Positions 37,293 through 46,312 of a stretch of DNA of 64,000 nucleotides are shown here, piece after piece. A program made the position numbers and the translations under genes. The stretch's first letter is position 1. The number at the start of each line of letters is the position of its first letter. The stretch comes from Bizionia paragorgiae (GTDB taxonomy: Bacteria; Bacteroidota; Bacteroidia; Flavobacteriales; Flavobacteriaceae): positions 62,001 through 126,000 of the forward strand of contig NZ_FNQK01000010.1 in the NCBI RefSeq assembly GCF_900107625.1, written 5' to 3'. Below the pieces are notes generated by a model. The model saw only the letters and a program-made list of their open reading frames with translations, was not told where the DNA came from and did no database searches.

Positions 37293-38591
37293 ATGAAACT
37301 ACAAGATCGCATACTCAATAAATTAGGGATTAAAGCATTAAATGCTATGCAGGAAGAAGCTAATTTAGGTATCATGGCGGCGGATAATGTTATTCTATTG
37401 TCACCCACGGGAACAGGTAAGACCTTAGCTTTTTTATTGCCAATTATTAATAGCCTTCAAAATGATATTGAAGGTATTCAAGTGCTTATTTTAGTGCCGT
37501 CTCGCGAACTAGCAATTCAAATTGAACAGGTGGTTCGAGAAATGGGAACAGGATTTAAAGTTAATGCCGTGTATGGCGGGCGTCCGTTTTCGAAGGATAA
37601 AATTGAATTAAGTCATGCTCCAAGTATTTTGGTGGGAACACCGGGTCGTGTGGCCGATCATTTACGTCGAGAAACCATTAGTGTAAACCAAATTAAAACT
37701 TTGGTTTTAGATGAATTTGACAAGTCTTTAGAAGCTGGTTTTGAAGGCGAAATGAGTGAAATTATTTTCGCCTTATCACATATTGAAAAACGTATTCTAA
37801 CCTCAGCTACACAAAATATAGAAGTGCCTAAGTTTGTAGGTTTAGAAAATGAAGTTGTTATTGATTATTCCGATACGGTAGCTTCTAAATTAGCGGTAAA
37901 AGCCGTTTTATCACCCGACAAAAATAAATTACAAACCTTGGTCGACCTGCTATGTCATATCGGTAATAAACCGGGAATCATTTTTTGTAATTTTAAAGAT
38001 ACCATTCAATTTGTTAGTGATTTTTTAACCGACAATAAGATTGCTCACGGCTGTTTTTATGGGGGATTAGAGCAAATAGAGCGAGAGCGCGCTCTTATTA
38101 AATTTAGAAATGGTACGCATCAAATAATTATTGCAACAGATTTAGCAGCACGAGGCTTAGATATAAATGAATTGAATTTTATTATTCATTTTCAATTACC
38201 ATTAAAAGAAGAAGAGTTCACACATAGAAATGGTAGAACAGCTCGTATGAATAGTGAGGGTACGGCTTATGTATTACAGTGGGAAGAAGAGCCTTTACCT
38301 GAATTTATAAAAACAGATGGGATAGAACGTTTAGATACCAAAAAAGCACCTAAACCAACAGATTGGTCAACTTTATTCATTTCTGGAGGTCGTAAAGACA
38401 AAATCTCTAAAGGTGATATCGCCGGTTTATTGTTTAAACAAGGGGAACTAAATAAGGACGAATTAGGAATTATCGAACTCAAGCAGGACTGCGCTTTTGT
38501 GGCTGTACCACGATTTAAAGCAGAAGCGGTTATTGCTAAAACGAATAACACGCGCTTAAAAAAGAAGAAAGTACGAATTACCTTGGTTTAG
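37293..38591 (+). CDS. DEAD-box-family RNA helicase with DEFD motif
   Basis: 432 aa two-lobe helicase. Motif I LSPTGTGKT, Ia PSRELA, Ib TPGR, motif II DEFD instead of DEAD, motif III SAT, motif V ATDLAARG, and motif VI HRNGRTAR. The C-terminal 70 residues (LFISGGRKDKISKGDIAGLLFKQ) form an RNA-binding DbpA-type region, suggesting ribosome-assembly or RNA-remodelling work. The Ala-to-Phe change in motif II is unusual but keeps both acidic residues. An intrinsic terminator follows. Confidence 0.88.
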   Translation: MKLQDRILNKLGIKALNAMQEEANLGIMAADNVILLSPTGTGKTLAFLLPIINSLQNDIEGIQVLILVPSRELAIQIEQVVREMGTGFKVNAVYGGRPFSKDKIELSHAPSILVGTPGRVADHLRRETISVNQIKTLVLDEFDKSLEAGFEGEMSEIIFALSHIEKRILTSATQNIEVPKFVGLENEVVIDYSDTVASKLAVKAVLSPDKNKLQTLVDLLCHIGNKPGIIFCNFKDTIQFVSDFLTDNKIAHGCFYGGLEQIERERALIKFRNGTHQIIIATDLAARGLDINELNFIIHFQLPLKEEEFTHRNGRTARMNSEGTAYVLQWEEEPLPEFIKTDGIERLDTKKAPKPTDWSTLFISGGRKDKISKGDIAGLLFKQGELNKDELGIIELKQDCAFVAVPRFKAEAVIAKTNNTRLKKKKVRITLV

Positions 38592-38666
38592 AGAGTAGGC
38601 TTCAAACTGATAAAAGGAAGTATAACTAGTATAAGTAAGACAAAAGACTTCAATACTACAATAAAT

Positions 38667-38697
38667 AAAAAAGCGAGATTAAATATCTCGCTTTTTT
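38667..38697. terminator. Bidirectional terminator
   Basis: Stem AAAAAAGCGAGAT/ATCTCGCTTTTTT with a 5-nt loop between the helicase and the convergent Pmp3-like gene. Confidence 0.88.
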
Positions 38698-38700
38698 ATT

Positions 38701-38856
38701 TTATTCTTGATTAATATAGAAGGCGTGAATGACTCCAGGAAGCCACCCTAATAAGGTTAGGATTAAATTAATTAAGAATTTACCTCCTAGGCCATGTTTT
38801 AAAAACACACCTAATGGCGGTAAAAGAATAGTAATTAAAATGTTTAGTACAGACAT
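38701..38856 (-). CDS. YqaE/Pmp3-family membrane peptide
   Basis: 51 aa, MSVLNILITILLPPLGVFL at the start, then GGKFLINLILTLLGWLPGVIHAFYI. This is the two-helix UPF0057/Pmp3 pattern with LPPLGVFLK and LGWLPGVIHA. Family members are stress-related membrane peptides of uncertain mechanism. It converges with the helicase and shares its terminator. Confidence 0.85.
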   Translation of the reverse strand: MSVLNILITILLPPLGVFLKHGLGGKFLINLILTLLGWLPGVIHAFYINQE

Positions 38857-39010
38857 ATATTTTAGTTTTTATAGTTGAATAATTCGTTTGAAAGGTACTT
38901 AGCTAAAAAGTTAATAGGTTATTTATGTCATTAAATGTATTAATTTCATTGCAAAACTGCAGATGTTTAACAGATTTTGTTAAATTATCGTTTAGTTTAC
39001 TTTCAAATCT

Positions 39011-39018
39011 TAATTTTG
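39011..39018 (+). promoter_or_regulatory. Probable promoter of the BrkB-like gene, -7 box
   Basis: TAATTTTG fits TAnnTTTG exactly. It lies inside the longest possible reading frame of the next gene, so the true start should be downstream of about 39025. Confidence 0.45.
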
Positions 39019-39042
39019 TTAGAAACCAAACTTCACCACGCA

Positions 39043-39909
39043 TTGACTATAAAATCATTTAAAATACAAGATTTACCAAAACTGCTCTTAGAAACGGGTA
39101 AAGCATGGTATGCCAATGAACCTTTTAAATTGAGTGCTATCGTGGCCTATTATTCTATTCTATCTTTACCTGCCTTATTAATCATAATTTTTAACGTCGT
39201 TGGCAACGTGTGGGGTAGAGATATCGTTCAGGGTGAGGTTTTAGATGAGATTTCGCGAGCAATTGGTGTTGAGGCTGCCGAGACCATTCGGGGCATGTTG
39301 CTAGATAAAGGGGATAAGCCCACCTCAATATTTGCTACAACTATTGGGTTATTCACTTTATTATATGGAGCTACAGGTGTTTTTTACCAATTAGAAAGTG
39401 CATTTGATAGTATTTGGAAAACTGAACCTAGATTTTCTAATGGACTATTAGCAACAATTTTTAGTCGACTTAAAAGTTTTGGTTTTATTTTAATTATCGG
39501 TTTTTTACTTTTAGTAAGTTTTGTTATGACCTCACTATTAAGTACTTTTAGTAAACGCATTCAAAACCTATTACCGGATAACTTAATTGATTTTGTATTT
39601 GTTATTGATATTGTTATTTCTCTAAGCTTTATTTATGTACTCTTTGCCGCCATGTTTAAAGTTTTACCAAATGCTATTATTCCATGGAAAGCTGTAAAAA
39701 TAGGGGCTGGTTTAACGGCTTTACTTTTTACCATTGGAAAATACTTATTAGCCATTTATTTTAGTGAACTGGAACCAGGATCTACGTATGGTGCAGCAGG
39801 GTCTGTTATATTAATTATGTTATGGGTATCTTACACTAGTTTAATCTTGTTTTTCGGTGCTCATTTTACCAAAATTTATTCCGATCATTACATTACCGGT
39901 TCAGTATGA
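39043..39909 (+). CDS. YihY/BrkB-family membrane protein
   Basis: 288 aa from TTG 39043, chosen because a -7 box occupies 39011-39018; the open frame extends back to TTG 38977 and the real start is uncertain. Five to six membrane helices follow the motif FKLSAIVAYYSILSLPALLIIIFN, and the C-terminal YGAAGSVILIMLWVSYTSLILFFGAHFTKIY block is typical. Sometimes called ribonuclease BN or virulence factor BrkB, but the family is most likely a transporter of unknown substrate. Its end overlaps the next gene by 4 nt (ATGA). Confidence 0.82.
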   Translation: MTIKSFKIQDLPKLLLETGKAWYANEPFKLSAIVAYYSILSLPALLIIIFNVVGNVWGRDIVQGEVLDEISRAIGVEAAETIRGMLLDKGDKPTSIFATTIGLFTLLYGATGVFYQLESAFDSIWKTEPRFSNGLLATIFSRLKSFGFILIIGFLLLVSFVMTSLLSTFSKRIQNLLPDNLIDFVFVIDIVISLSFIYVLFAAMFKVLPNAIIPWKAVKIGAGLTALLFTIGKYLLAIYFSELEPGSTYGAAGSVILIMLWVSYTSLILFFGAHFTKIYSDHYITGSV

Positions 39910-40841
39910 AATCAATAGCTTTAGCATCCATTCACCAGCAATTACAACCTTTTATTCATAACACTCCAATTTTAACATCTACCTTATTAGATCAAAATAT
40001 TGGAGCTTCACTTTATTTTAAATGTGAGAACTTTCAAAAAACCGGGTCTTTTAAATTCCGCGGTGCTACTTATGCTATACAGCAGTTAAACGAAGAACAA
40101 AAGCGCAGAGGAGTAGTCACACATTCTTCAGGCAATTTTGCTCAAGCATTAGCTTTAGCAGCGCAGAGATTGGGGGTTAAAGCTCATATTGTAATGCCAA
40201 ATAATGCTCCGAAAATTAAAAAACAAGCCGTTTTAGAGTATCACGGTCATATTACTGAGTGCCTTCCGACAAATAGCGCAAGGGAAGCAGCGGCAGAACA
40301 TATAGAAAAAACATCAGGTGCCACATTTATTCACCCCTCAAATAATAAAAATGTTATTCTAGGTCATAGTACATCTGCCTTAGAATTACTTTCGGAAAAG
40401 CCCGATTTAAACGTGGTCATAGCACCTGTTGGGGGAGGTGGCTTATTAGCAGGAACGGCACTCGCAGGAGAGCAATATACGGACACTAAAATTATCGGAG
40501 CTGAACCCACACAAGTAGACGATGCTTATCGGTCGTTAATAAGCGGAACTATTGAAAAAAACACGCATACTAACACCATTGCCGATGGCTTACGTACACA
40601 TTTGGGGTCTATTAACTTTCCTATTATTCAAAAGCATGTACAGCGTATCATATGTGTTGAGGAAGACGAGATTTTAAATGCTATGATCCTAGTGTTTCAG
40701 TACTTAAAAATTGTTATAGAACCTTCTAGTGCTGTGGCATTAGCAGCTGTTATAAAAGAAAAAGAACGGTTTAAAAACCAATCCGTAGATATTATTATAT
40801 CCGGTGGAAATGTTGATTTAGAGCAGTTTTCTTTTAGCTAA
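39906..40841 (+). CDS. PLP-dependent serine/threonine dehydratase or racemase
   Basis: 311 aa fold-type II PLP enzyme. The Schiff-base Lys is K50 in TGSFKFRGA, the substrate loop is SSGNFAQALALAA, and the phosphate-binding loop is GGGGLLAG. Without a C-terminal ACT regulatory domain it resembles serine racemase or catabolic threonine deaminase. The canonical loop is SSGNHAQ/GQ; here it is SSGNFAQ. The start overlaps the BrkB-like gene, so they are co-translated. Racemase versus dehydratase cannot be decided from sequence. Confidence 0.82.
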   Translation: MKSIALASIHQQLQPFIHNTPILTSTLLDQNIGASLYFKCENFQKTGSFKFRGATYAIQQLNEEQKRRGVVTHSSGNFAQALALAAQRLGVKAHIVMPNNAPKIKKQAVLEYHGHITECLPTNSAREAAAEHIEKTSGATFIHPSNNKNVILGHSTSALELLSEKPDLNVVIAPVGGGGLLAGTALAGEQYTDTKIIGAEPTQVDDAYRSLISGTIEKNTHTNTIADGLRTHLGSINFPIIQKHVQRIICVEEDEILNAMILVFQYLKIVIEPSSAVALAAVIKEKERFKNQSVDIIISGGNVDLEQFSFS

Positions 40842-40892
40842 TTATACGATAGCGTCAAAACTATTTCTATATGCATTAACCTATTTGAAAGC

Positions 40893-40925
40893 GTATCTAT
40901 ACCTTAGGTAAATAAAAATAGATAC
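40893..40925. repeat. Inverted repeat just before the alcohol dehydrogenase gene
   Basis: GTATCTAT (40893-40900) and ATAGATAC (40918-40925), 17-nt spacer, ending 1 nt before the ATG. A second small dyad, ACCTTAGGT, lies in the spacer. It could be an operator or a translation-blocking hairpin; no evidence decides. Confidence 0.4.
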
Positions 40926-40926
40926 A

Positions 40927-41973
40927 ATGAAGCACGTTAAAGCATACGGAACAGAAAACCCAAACGCCCAATTACAACCCTTAACTATTGAACGCCGAGA
41001 GGTTCTAGACGATGATGTCGATATAGATATTTTATATTGTGGCGTCTGTCACAGTGATATTCACTCTGCACATAATGATTGGGGAGGGTCAAAATATCCA
41101 TTAGTTCCAGGTCATGAAATTATTGGTAGTGTTACTCAAGTGGGTACTGCGGTAAAGTCATTTAAAATAGGTGATTTAGTAGGTGTGGGTTGCATGGTCG
41201 ACTCGTGCCAAGACTGCAGCTCATGCGCAGAAGATTTGGAGCAATATTGCGAAAACGGCATGGTTGGCACCTATAACGGCAAAGACAAACATACCGGAAA
41301 ACAAACCTTTGGCGGATATTCTACAAACATAGTGGTGCGCGAAAAATTTGTTTTACGCATTCCCGAAAACCTCGATACCAAAGCTGTTGCTCCCTTATTA
41401 TGTGCTGGAATCACAACATTTTCTCCATTAAATCATTGGAAAATTAAAAAAGGAGATAAAGTAGGTGTAATTGGACTTGGTGGTTTAGGTCATATGGGAA
41501 TTAAATTCGCTCATGCAATGGGTGCTGAAACTATTATGATTACCACATCTCCAAATAAAGCTGAAAGCGCTAAAGATTTAGGGGCCGACGATGTGCTGAT
41601 TTCTAATGATAATGAGGCTATGAAAAAACATCGCGGAACTTTCGATTTTCTATTAAATACGGTCCCCGTAAAGCATGATTTAAACCCTTATATCTCCTTA
41701 CTAAAAAGAGATGCTACAATGGTACTTGTAGGTGCCATCGAGCCTTTAGAGCCAATGAATGGCGGACAAATTATATTGGGTAGGAAGCGCATTGCAGGAT
41801 CGTTAATTGGTGGTATCAAAGAAACACAAGAGATGTTAGATTTCTGCGGCAAACACAACATTGTAAGTGACATTGAAATGATCACTATGCAAGAGATTAA
41901 TACCGCTTTTAAAAGGGTTACGAGTAACGATGTAAAATACCGATTTGTAATTGATATGAAGAGCTTGAAATAA
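40927..41973 (+). CDS. Zinc alcohol dehydrogenase, NAD(P)-dependent (CAD type)
   Basis: 348 aa MDR enzyme. Catalytic zinc ligands are C41 in GVCHSD and H63-E64 in GHE, plus a Cys in LLCAGIT. Structural zinc Cys are C94, C97, C100 and C108. NAD(P) motif GLGGLGHMG. This branch (cinnamyl alcohol dehydrogenase/YahK-like) reduces aldehydes with NADPH. It starts a plus-strand run with a peroxiredoxin and a reductase and faces the TetR-led operon, which fits a role in aldehyde stress. Confidence 0.88.
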   Translation: MKHVKAYGTENPNAQLQPLTIERREVLDDDVDIDILYCGVCHSDIHSAHNDWGGSKYPLVPGHEIIGSVTQVGTAVKSFKIGDLVGVGCMVDSCQDCSSCAEDLEQYCENGMVGTYNGKDKHTGKQTFGGYSTNIVVREKFVLRIPENLDTKAVAPLLCAGITTFSPLNHWKIKKGDKVGVIGLGGLGHMGIKFAHAMGAETIMITTSPNKAESAKDLGADDVLISNDNEAMKKHRGTFDFLLNTVPVKHDLNPYISLLKRDATMVLVGAIEPLEPMNGGQIILGRKRIAGSLIGGIKETQEMLDFCGKHNIVSDIEMITMQEINTAFKRVTSNDVKYRFVIDMKSLK

Positions 41974-42013
41974 AATACCACTGAAGCTGACAGCTAATAA
42001 TAAATAAACAATA

Positions 42014-42520
42014 ATGATAAAACCAAGAGAGAAAACACCAGATTTAAATATACAGTTAGTAAACGGTACACAATGGAAGCTTAGCGAGCAATCGCCTAAA
42101 AATTTTACAATGATTCTTTTTTACAGAGGAAAACACTGTCCTGTATGTAAAAAACAATTGCAAGAGCTACAAGCTTCATTAAGTAAATTTACAGAACGCG
42201 GTGTTAATGTAATCGCTATGAGTTCAGATACAGAAGAGGTGGCGCAACAAACTTATAAAGAATGGAATATTAAAGATGTTCCTTTAGGCTACGGATTGCC
42301 AATAGAAGAAGCACGAAAATGGGGCTTATTTATTTCTAAAGGAATAAAGGACGAACCTGAACATTTTATAGAGCCTGGTTTATTTATCTTAACACCAGAA
42401 TCTACCGTGTATTGGGAATCTATTCAATCGATGCCGTTTGGGCGACCGGAATTTAAAGACGTTTTAGGCGGAATTGATTATATTCTTAAAGCCGATTATC
42501 CAGCTAGAGGAGAAGCTTAA
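42014..42520 (+). CDS. Peroxiredoxin-like AhpC/TSA-family protein
   Basis: 168 aa thioredoxin fold. The active site is C42-P-V-C45 in GKHCPVCKK, more like PRX/thioredoxin-type redoxins than classic AhpC. N-terminus gives the usual PDLNIQLVNGTQWKLSEQSP preface, and a typical Asp-rich SSDTEEVAQQ segment follows. It probably reduces peroxides with a thiol donor. It lies between the dehydrogenase and an F420-type reductase, with 40-48 nt gaps. Confidence 0.82.
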   Translation: MIKPREKTPDLNIQLVNGTQWKLSEQSPKNFTMILFYRGKHCPVCKKQLQELQASLSKFTERGVNVIAMSSDTEEVAQQTYKEWNIKDVPLGYGLPIEEARKWGLFISKGIKDEPEHFIEPGLFILTPESTVYWESIQSMPFGRPEFKDVLGGIDYILKADYPARGEA

Positions 42521-42568
42521 ACTCTTACTAACTGAAAAGAAAATAGAATTATTAACTTAAATATAGAA

Positions 42569-43201
42569 ATGATGAAAATAGGAATTATAGGAAGTGGAAA
42601 CATTGGAGGAAATTTAGGTAAACACTGGGCCAAAGGAGGCCATGAAGTATTATTTAGTTCAAGACACCCTGAACAATTAAAAGATTTAGTCCGCGATGCT
42701 GGAACTAATGCAAAAGCTATGAGTGTAGAACAAGCATTTGAAGCCAATGCGGATGTGTATTTATTGGCGACACCCTTTAAAGCTATCGGTAAGTTAGCAG
42801 AATTGTATGCTGGAGAATACGGAAATAAAGTGATTATTGATGCTACAAACCCTTATCCTGAACGCGATGGACAAATGGCTCAAGACGTAAGAGATAGTAA
42901 CCGTAATGCATCAGAGTATACGGCGATGAAGTTTGGTACAGCTAAGACGGCAAAGGCTTTTAATAGCATTAAAGCTGAGCATTTACGCGATTATGCTTGG
43001 CGAACTCAAGATAAGATTGCTATACCATTTGCTGCTCAAGATGCTGATAGTCGAGCAAAAACACAACAGTTAATTGAAGACATTGGATTCGATGCTGTAT
43101 ATATTGGAGATTTAGATCAGACTAAAATTATGGATCCGGAGCAAAAACTATACGGTAAAACGCTAGTTAGAAACGAATTAGAGGATTTAATTAAAGCATA
43201 A
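42569..43201 (+). CDS. NADPH-dependent F420-reductase-like oxidoreductase
   Basis: 210 aa Rossmann protein starting MMKIGIIGSGNIGGNLGKHWAKGGHEV, with the NADP(H) pattern GSGNIGG and SSRHPEQL at the second strand. It belongs to the F420-dependent NADP reductase/NAD(P)-binding family, but most Bacteroidetes members do not use F420 and the substrate is unknown. Its end is followed by a bidirectional terminator, closing the run that starts at 40927. Confidence 0.8.
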   Translation: MMKIGIIGSGNIGGNLGKHWAKGGHEVLFSSRHPEQLKDLVRDAGTNAKAMSVEQAFEANADVYLLATPFKAIGKLAELYAGEYGNKVIIDATNPYPERDGQMAQDVRDSNRNASEYTAMKFGTAKTAKAFNSIKAEHLRDYAWRTQDKIAIPFAAQDADSRAKTQQLIEDIGFDAVYIGDLDQTKIMDPEQKLYGKTLVRNELEDLIKA

Positions 43202-43240
43202 ACACCTAGACATTAAATGGACTATATCTTTTAAGATTGA

Positions 43241-43276
43241 AAAAGCCTGTTAACAATGAGTTTACAGGCTTTTTTA
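43241..43276. terminator. Bidirectional terminator
   Basis: AAAAGCCTGT/ACAGGCTTTT (43241-43250 with 43264-43273) between convergent operons; T tract on the plus strand. Confidence 0.8.
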
Positions 43277-43309
43277 TACATACTAATCACTAAGTGAACT
43301 TAATTCAGC

Positions 43310-44110
43310 TTATTTTAAAGCGTTTAGCAACTTCTCTGCAACTAATTCTGAAGAGGCAGGGTTTTGACCAGTAATTAAATTACCATCTTGTATAGCGTAG
43401 GCGGTCCAATCTTCTTTTTTAGAATACTCGCCACCATTCTCCTTTAGCATATCTTCAACTAAAAAAGGAACGACATCAGTTAGTTGTACAGCAGCTTCTT
43501 CAGTATTCGTGAATCCTGTTACTTTTTTGCCTTTAACTAAAGGTTTACCGTTCGCGTCTTTCACACTTTTTAAAGCGGCAGGGGCGTGACATACAAAAGC
43601 GATTGGTTTTTGTTGCGCATTAAATGCTTCAATTAAAGCAATCGATGTGCTGTCGTTTGCTAAATCCCATAGTGGTCCGTGACCACCAGGATAAAATACA
43701 GCATCAAAATCTGTTGCATCAACAGTGCTTAATGCCAATGTGTTTTTAATTTTGTTTTGAGCTGTAGCATCCGTTTTAAAACGCTCTGTAGCCTCTGTAC
43801 TTGCAGCTGGTGTATCGCTACTTGGATCTATAGGTGCAGCCCCACCTTTTGGTGTCGCTAATGTTATAGTTGCTCCTTGGTCTAGTAAGCTGTAGTACGG
43901 ACTTGCAAATTCTTCAATCCAAAATCCTGTTTTCTTACCTGTATCTCCTAACTGATCGTGAGATGTTAATACGAATAATATATTCATTTTATTTTCAGTT
44001 TTAATGTTATCTTCTAAAACGATTTCAGAAGTAGATGTTTTATCACTATCCTTACAGCTAGAGGCTGTAATAATAGTTAAAACGATGGCTAATGATTTTA
44101 ATAGATTCAT
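43310..44110 (-). CDS. DJ-1/PfpI (Hsp31-like) lipoprotein
   Basis: 266 aa with a lipoprotein signal (TASSC, C19). The rest is the DJ-1/PfpI fold with Hsp31-type residues: GFWIEEFASPYY supplying the catalytic Glu, and nucleophile C174-H175 in FVCHAPAAL. Such enzymes are type I glutamine amidotransferase-like; Hsp31 members act on methylglyoxal or glycated protein. The envelope location is unusual for this subfamily. It is the last gene of the TetR-led operon. Confidence 0.82.
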   Translation of the reverse strand: MNLLKSLAIVLTIITASSCKDSDKTSTSEIVLEDNIKTENKMNILFVLTSHDQLGDTGKKTGFWIEEFASPYYSLLDQGATITLATPKGGAAPIDPSSDTPAASTEATERFKTDATAQNKIKNTLALSTVDATDFDAVFYPGGHGPLWDLANDSTSIALIEAFNAQQKPIAFVCHAPAALKSVKDANGKPLVKGKKVTGFTNTEEAAVQLTDVVPFLVEDMLKENGGEYSKKEDWTAYAIQDGNLITGQNPASSELVAEKLLNALK

Positions 44111-44130
44111 TTAATATTTTTTCTAACTAA

Positions 44131-45291
44131 TTAATAAGCCATTTTTACAATTTTCTCGGCATCTTGAGGTGTAAGAGCTTGGCGTTCTCCTAAACCTTTC
44201 CATCCGCGATTTGTAAATCGTTTTGCAATTTCCTCAGCAGTTCCTTCAAAGTCTTTAGTATAATCAGATAGCTTGGTATCGATGCCTAAATCTTTGAAAA
44301 AAGCTTCTGTTTTTTCAATTGCTGCATAAGCTTTATCGTCTAAATTACCTTCGGTAACACCCCATACACGTTCTGCATATTGTGCTAATTTTTCTTTTTT
44401 AGATTCAAAATTATAGGTGTAGTGACTTGGCGTAATTATAGCTAAAGTCCTAGCGTGATCGATTCCAAAGAGAGCGGTTAATTCGTGTCCCATCATATGA
44501 ACTGCCCAATCACCTGGCATTCCTTGTTGAATTAATCCGTTTAAAGCCATTGTACAACTCCACATAAAATTAGAAGCTGCTTGGTAATCGGTAGGGTCTT
44601 TTAATACGGCTGGAGCCACTTCAATTAGTGTTTGTAAAATACTCTCTGCAAAGCGATCTTGTAATAATCCACCAACAGGATAAGTCATATATTGCTCTAA
44701 TACGTGGGTAAACGCATCTGCTAATCCATTAGCTATTTGACGTTGCGGAATAGATGTAATCACTTGAGGGTCTAGAATAGAGAATACTGGAAACAATCCA
44801 GGACCACCCATAGCTAGTTTTTCTTTAGTTTCTTGTCTTGTAATCACTGCTCCCGAATTCATCTCAGAACCTGTAGCCGGTAGCGTTAATACCGTTCCAA
44901 AAGGCATTCCTTTTGTAGAGCGGATATTATTTTTTAAAATATCCCATGGTGTATCTCCGTCGTAGAGCGCGGCAGCGGACAAGAATTTTGTTCCGTCGAT
45001 TACAGAACCTCCACCAACAGCTAATAAATACGTAATCTTTTCGTCTTTAATTACTTTTAAAGCTTTCATTAGAACGTCGTATTCAGGATTGGCAGGAATA
45101 CCACCAAACTCTATGGTATCTATTGACGATAAGGCCTTTTTTACTTGATCGTAAATACCGTTTTTCTTAATACTTCCACCACCGTAAAGTAATAGTACTT
45201 TGGCGCCTTTAGGTATTTCGTTAGTCAGTTTTTCTATGCTGTCTTTACCAAAAATAATTTTAGTAGGATTTTTGTATTCAAAATTGTTCAT
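44131..45291 (-). CDS. Iron-containing alcohol dehydrogenase (YqhD/BDH type)
   Basis: 386 aa group III dehydrogenase. The NADP-binding GGGS motif is in LLLYGGGSIKKNG, and GGGSVIDGTKF follows. Metal ligands are in the DAFTHVLEQY and HMMGHELTALFGIDHARTLAI blocks. The family reduces aldehydes such as butyraldehyde and methylglyoxal using NADPH. It sits between the MDR oxidoreductase and the DJ-1 gene. Confidence 0.9.
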   Translation of the reverse strand: MNNFEYKNPTKIIFGKDSIEKLTNEIPKGAKVLLLYGGGSIKKNGIYDQVKKALSSIDTIEFGGIPANPEYDVLMKALKVIKDEKITYLLAVGGGSVIDGTKFLSAAALYDGDTPWDILKNNIRSTKGMPFGTVLTLPATGSEMNSGAVITRQETKEKLAMGGPGLFPVFSILDPQVITSIPQRQIANGLADAFTHVLEQYMTYPVGGLLQDRFAESILQTLIEVAPAVLKDPTDYQAASNFMWSCTMALNGLIQQGMPGDWAVHMMGHELTALFGIDHARTLAIITPSHYTYNFESKKEKLAQYAERVWGVTEGNLDDKAYAAIEKTEAFFKDLGIDTKLSDYTKDFEGTAEEIAKRFTNRGWKGLGERQALTPQDAEKIVKMAY

Positions 45292-45302
45292 TGTTTTATT
45301 TT

Positions 45303-46301
45303 TTAAAGTTTTACAATCATTTTTCCTTTGTTTTTTCCATCGAATAAATCGATGAAAGCACGAGGGATGTTTTCAAAACCGTTAACTACAGTTTCGGTAT
45401 ATGTTAATTTACCTTCAGACAACCACATTGCTAAAGTTTGCATAGCTTCTGGGAACTTTTGTGCATAATTAGATACAATAAAGCCTTGCATTAAGGCGCT
45501 ATTCTTAACTAAGAAAGGTTGAACGCTAACGCCTTTTGGTACTTCGGTTGCATTATAAACAGAAATAGCTCCACAAATAACCATTCTTGCAAACGTGTTG
45601 ATATTAAATAGTACCGCATCAGAAATTGGCCCGCCGACATTATCAAAATAAATATCAACACCCTTAGGAGCCGCTTTAGCAATATCCGCTTGTATATCAC
45701 TGCTAGTCTTATAATTTATCCCTGCATCAAATCCGAATTTAGAGATTAACATATCGATCTTTTCATCGGTACCTGCTAGACCTATAACCCTAAGTCCTAA
45801 TAGTTTTCCTATTTGTCCAACTACACTGCCTACGGCTCCAGCAGCACCAGATACCACTAGTGTTTCGCCTGCTTTTGGTTTTCCGATTTCTGTTAATCCC
45901 AAATAAGCTGTTAATCCAGTCATTCCTAACAGGCCCAAATAGGCACTTAAAGGCGCTTTATCAGGGTCAACTTTAATAAGACCATCTCCATTTGAAATCT
46001 GTTTAGTTTTCCAATCTAATAGTCCAGAAACAACATCACCCTCTTGAAAGTTTGCATTTTTAGAGGCAATAACCTTAGCAATAACCCCCGAGCTTATTGG
46101 TTTATTAAGTTCAAAAGGAGGGATGTACGATTTAGAATCGCTCATTCGTCCTCTTAAATAAGGATCTACTGAGACATAAAGAGGTTCCAAAAGTAAATCT
46201 TGATCCTTTAGTGTCATTTCAGCCGTCTCGTTAACAAATTCAAAATCTGAAACTGACGGTTTTCCTTTGGGTCTGTTTTTTAATACTATTGTTTGTATCA
46301 T
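45303..46301 (-). CDS. NADP-dependent MDR oxidoreductase (CurA/PTGR type)
   Basis: 332 aa zinc-free MDR protein. Signature stretches are VSVDPYLRGRMSD, AYLGLLGMTGLTAYLGLTEIGKPKAGETLVVSGAAGAVGSVVGQIGK, and FDNVGG. This places it with NADPH-dependent curcumin/double-bond reductases that reduce alpha,beta-unsaturated carbonyls. It fits with the adjacent aldehyde reductase and nitroreductase. ATG 46301. Confidence 0.88.
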   Translation of the reverse strand: MIQTIVLKNRPKGKPSVSDFEFVNETAEMTLKDQDLLLEPLYVSVDPYLRGRMSDSKSYIPPFELNKPISSGVIAKVIASKNANFQEGDVVSGLLDWKTKQISNGDGLIKVDPDKAPLSAYLGLLGMTGLTAYLGLTEIGKPKAGETLVVSGAAGAVGSVVGQIGKLLGLRVIGLAGTDEKIDMLISKFGFDAGINYKTSSDIQADIAKAAPKGVDIYFDNVGGPISDAVLFNINTFARMVICGAISVYNATEVPKGVSVQPFLVKNSALMQGFIVSNYAQKFPEAMQTLAMWLSEGKLTYTETVVNGFENIPRAFIDLFDGKNKGKMIVKL

Positions 46302-46312
46302 AGTTTTAGGTA

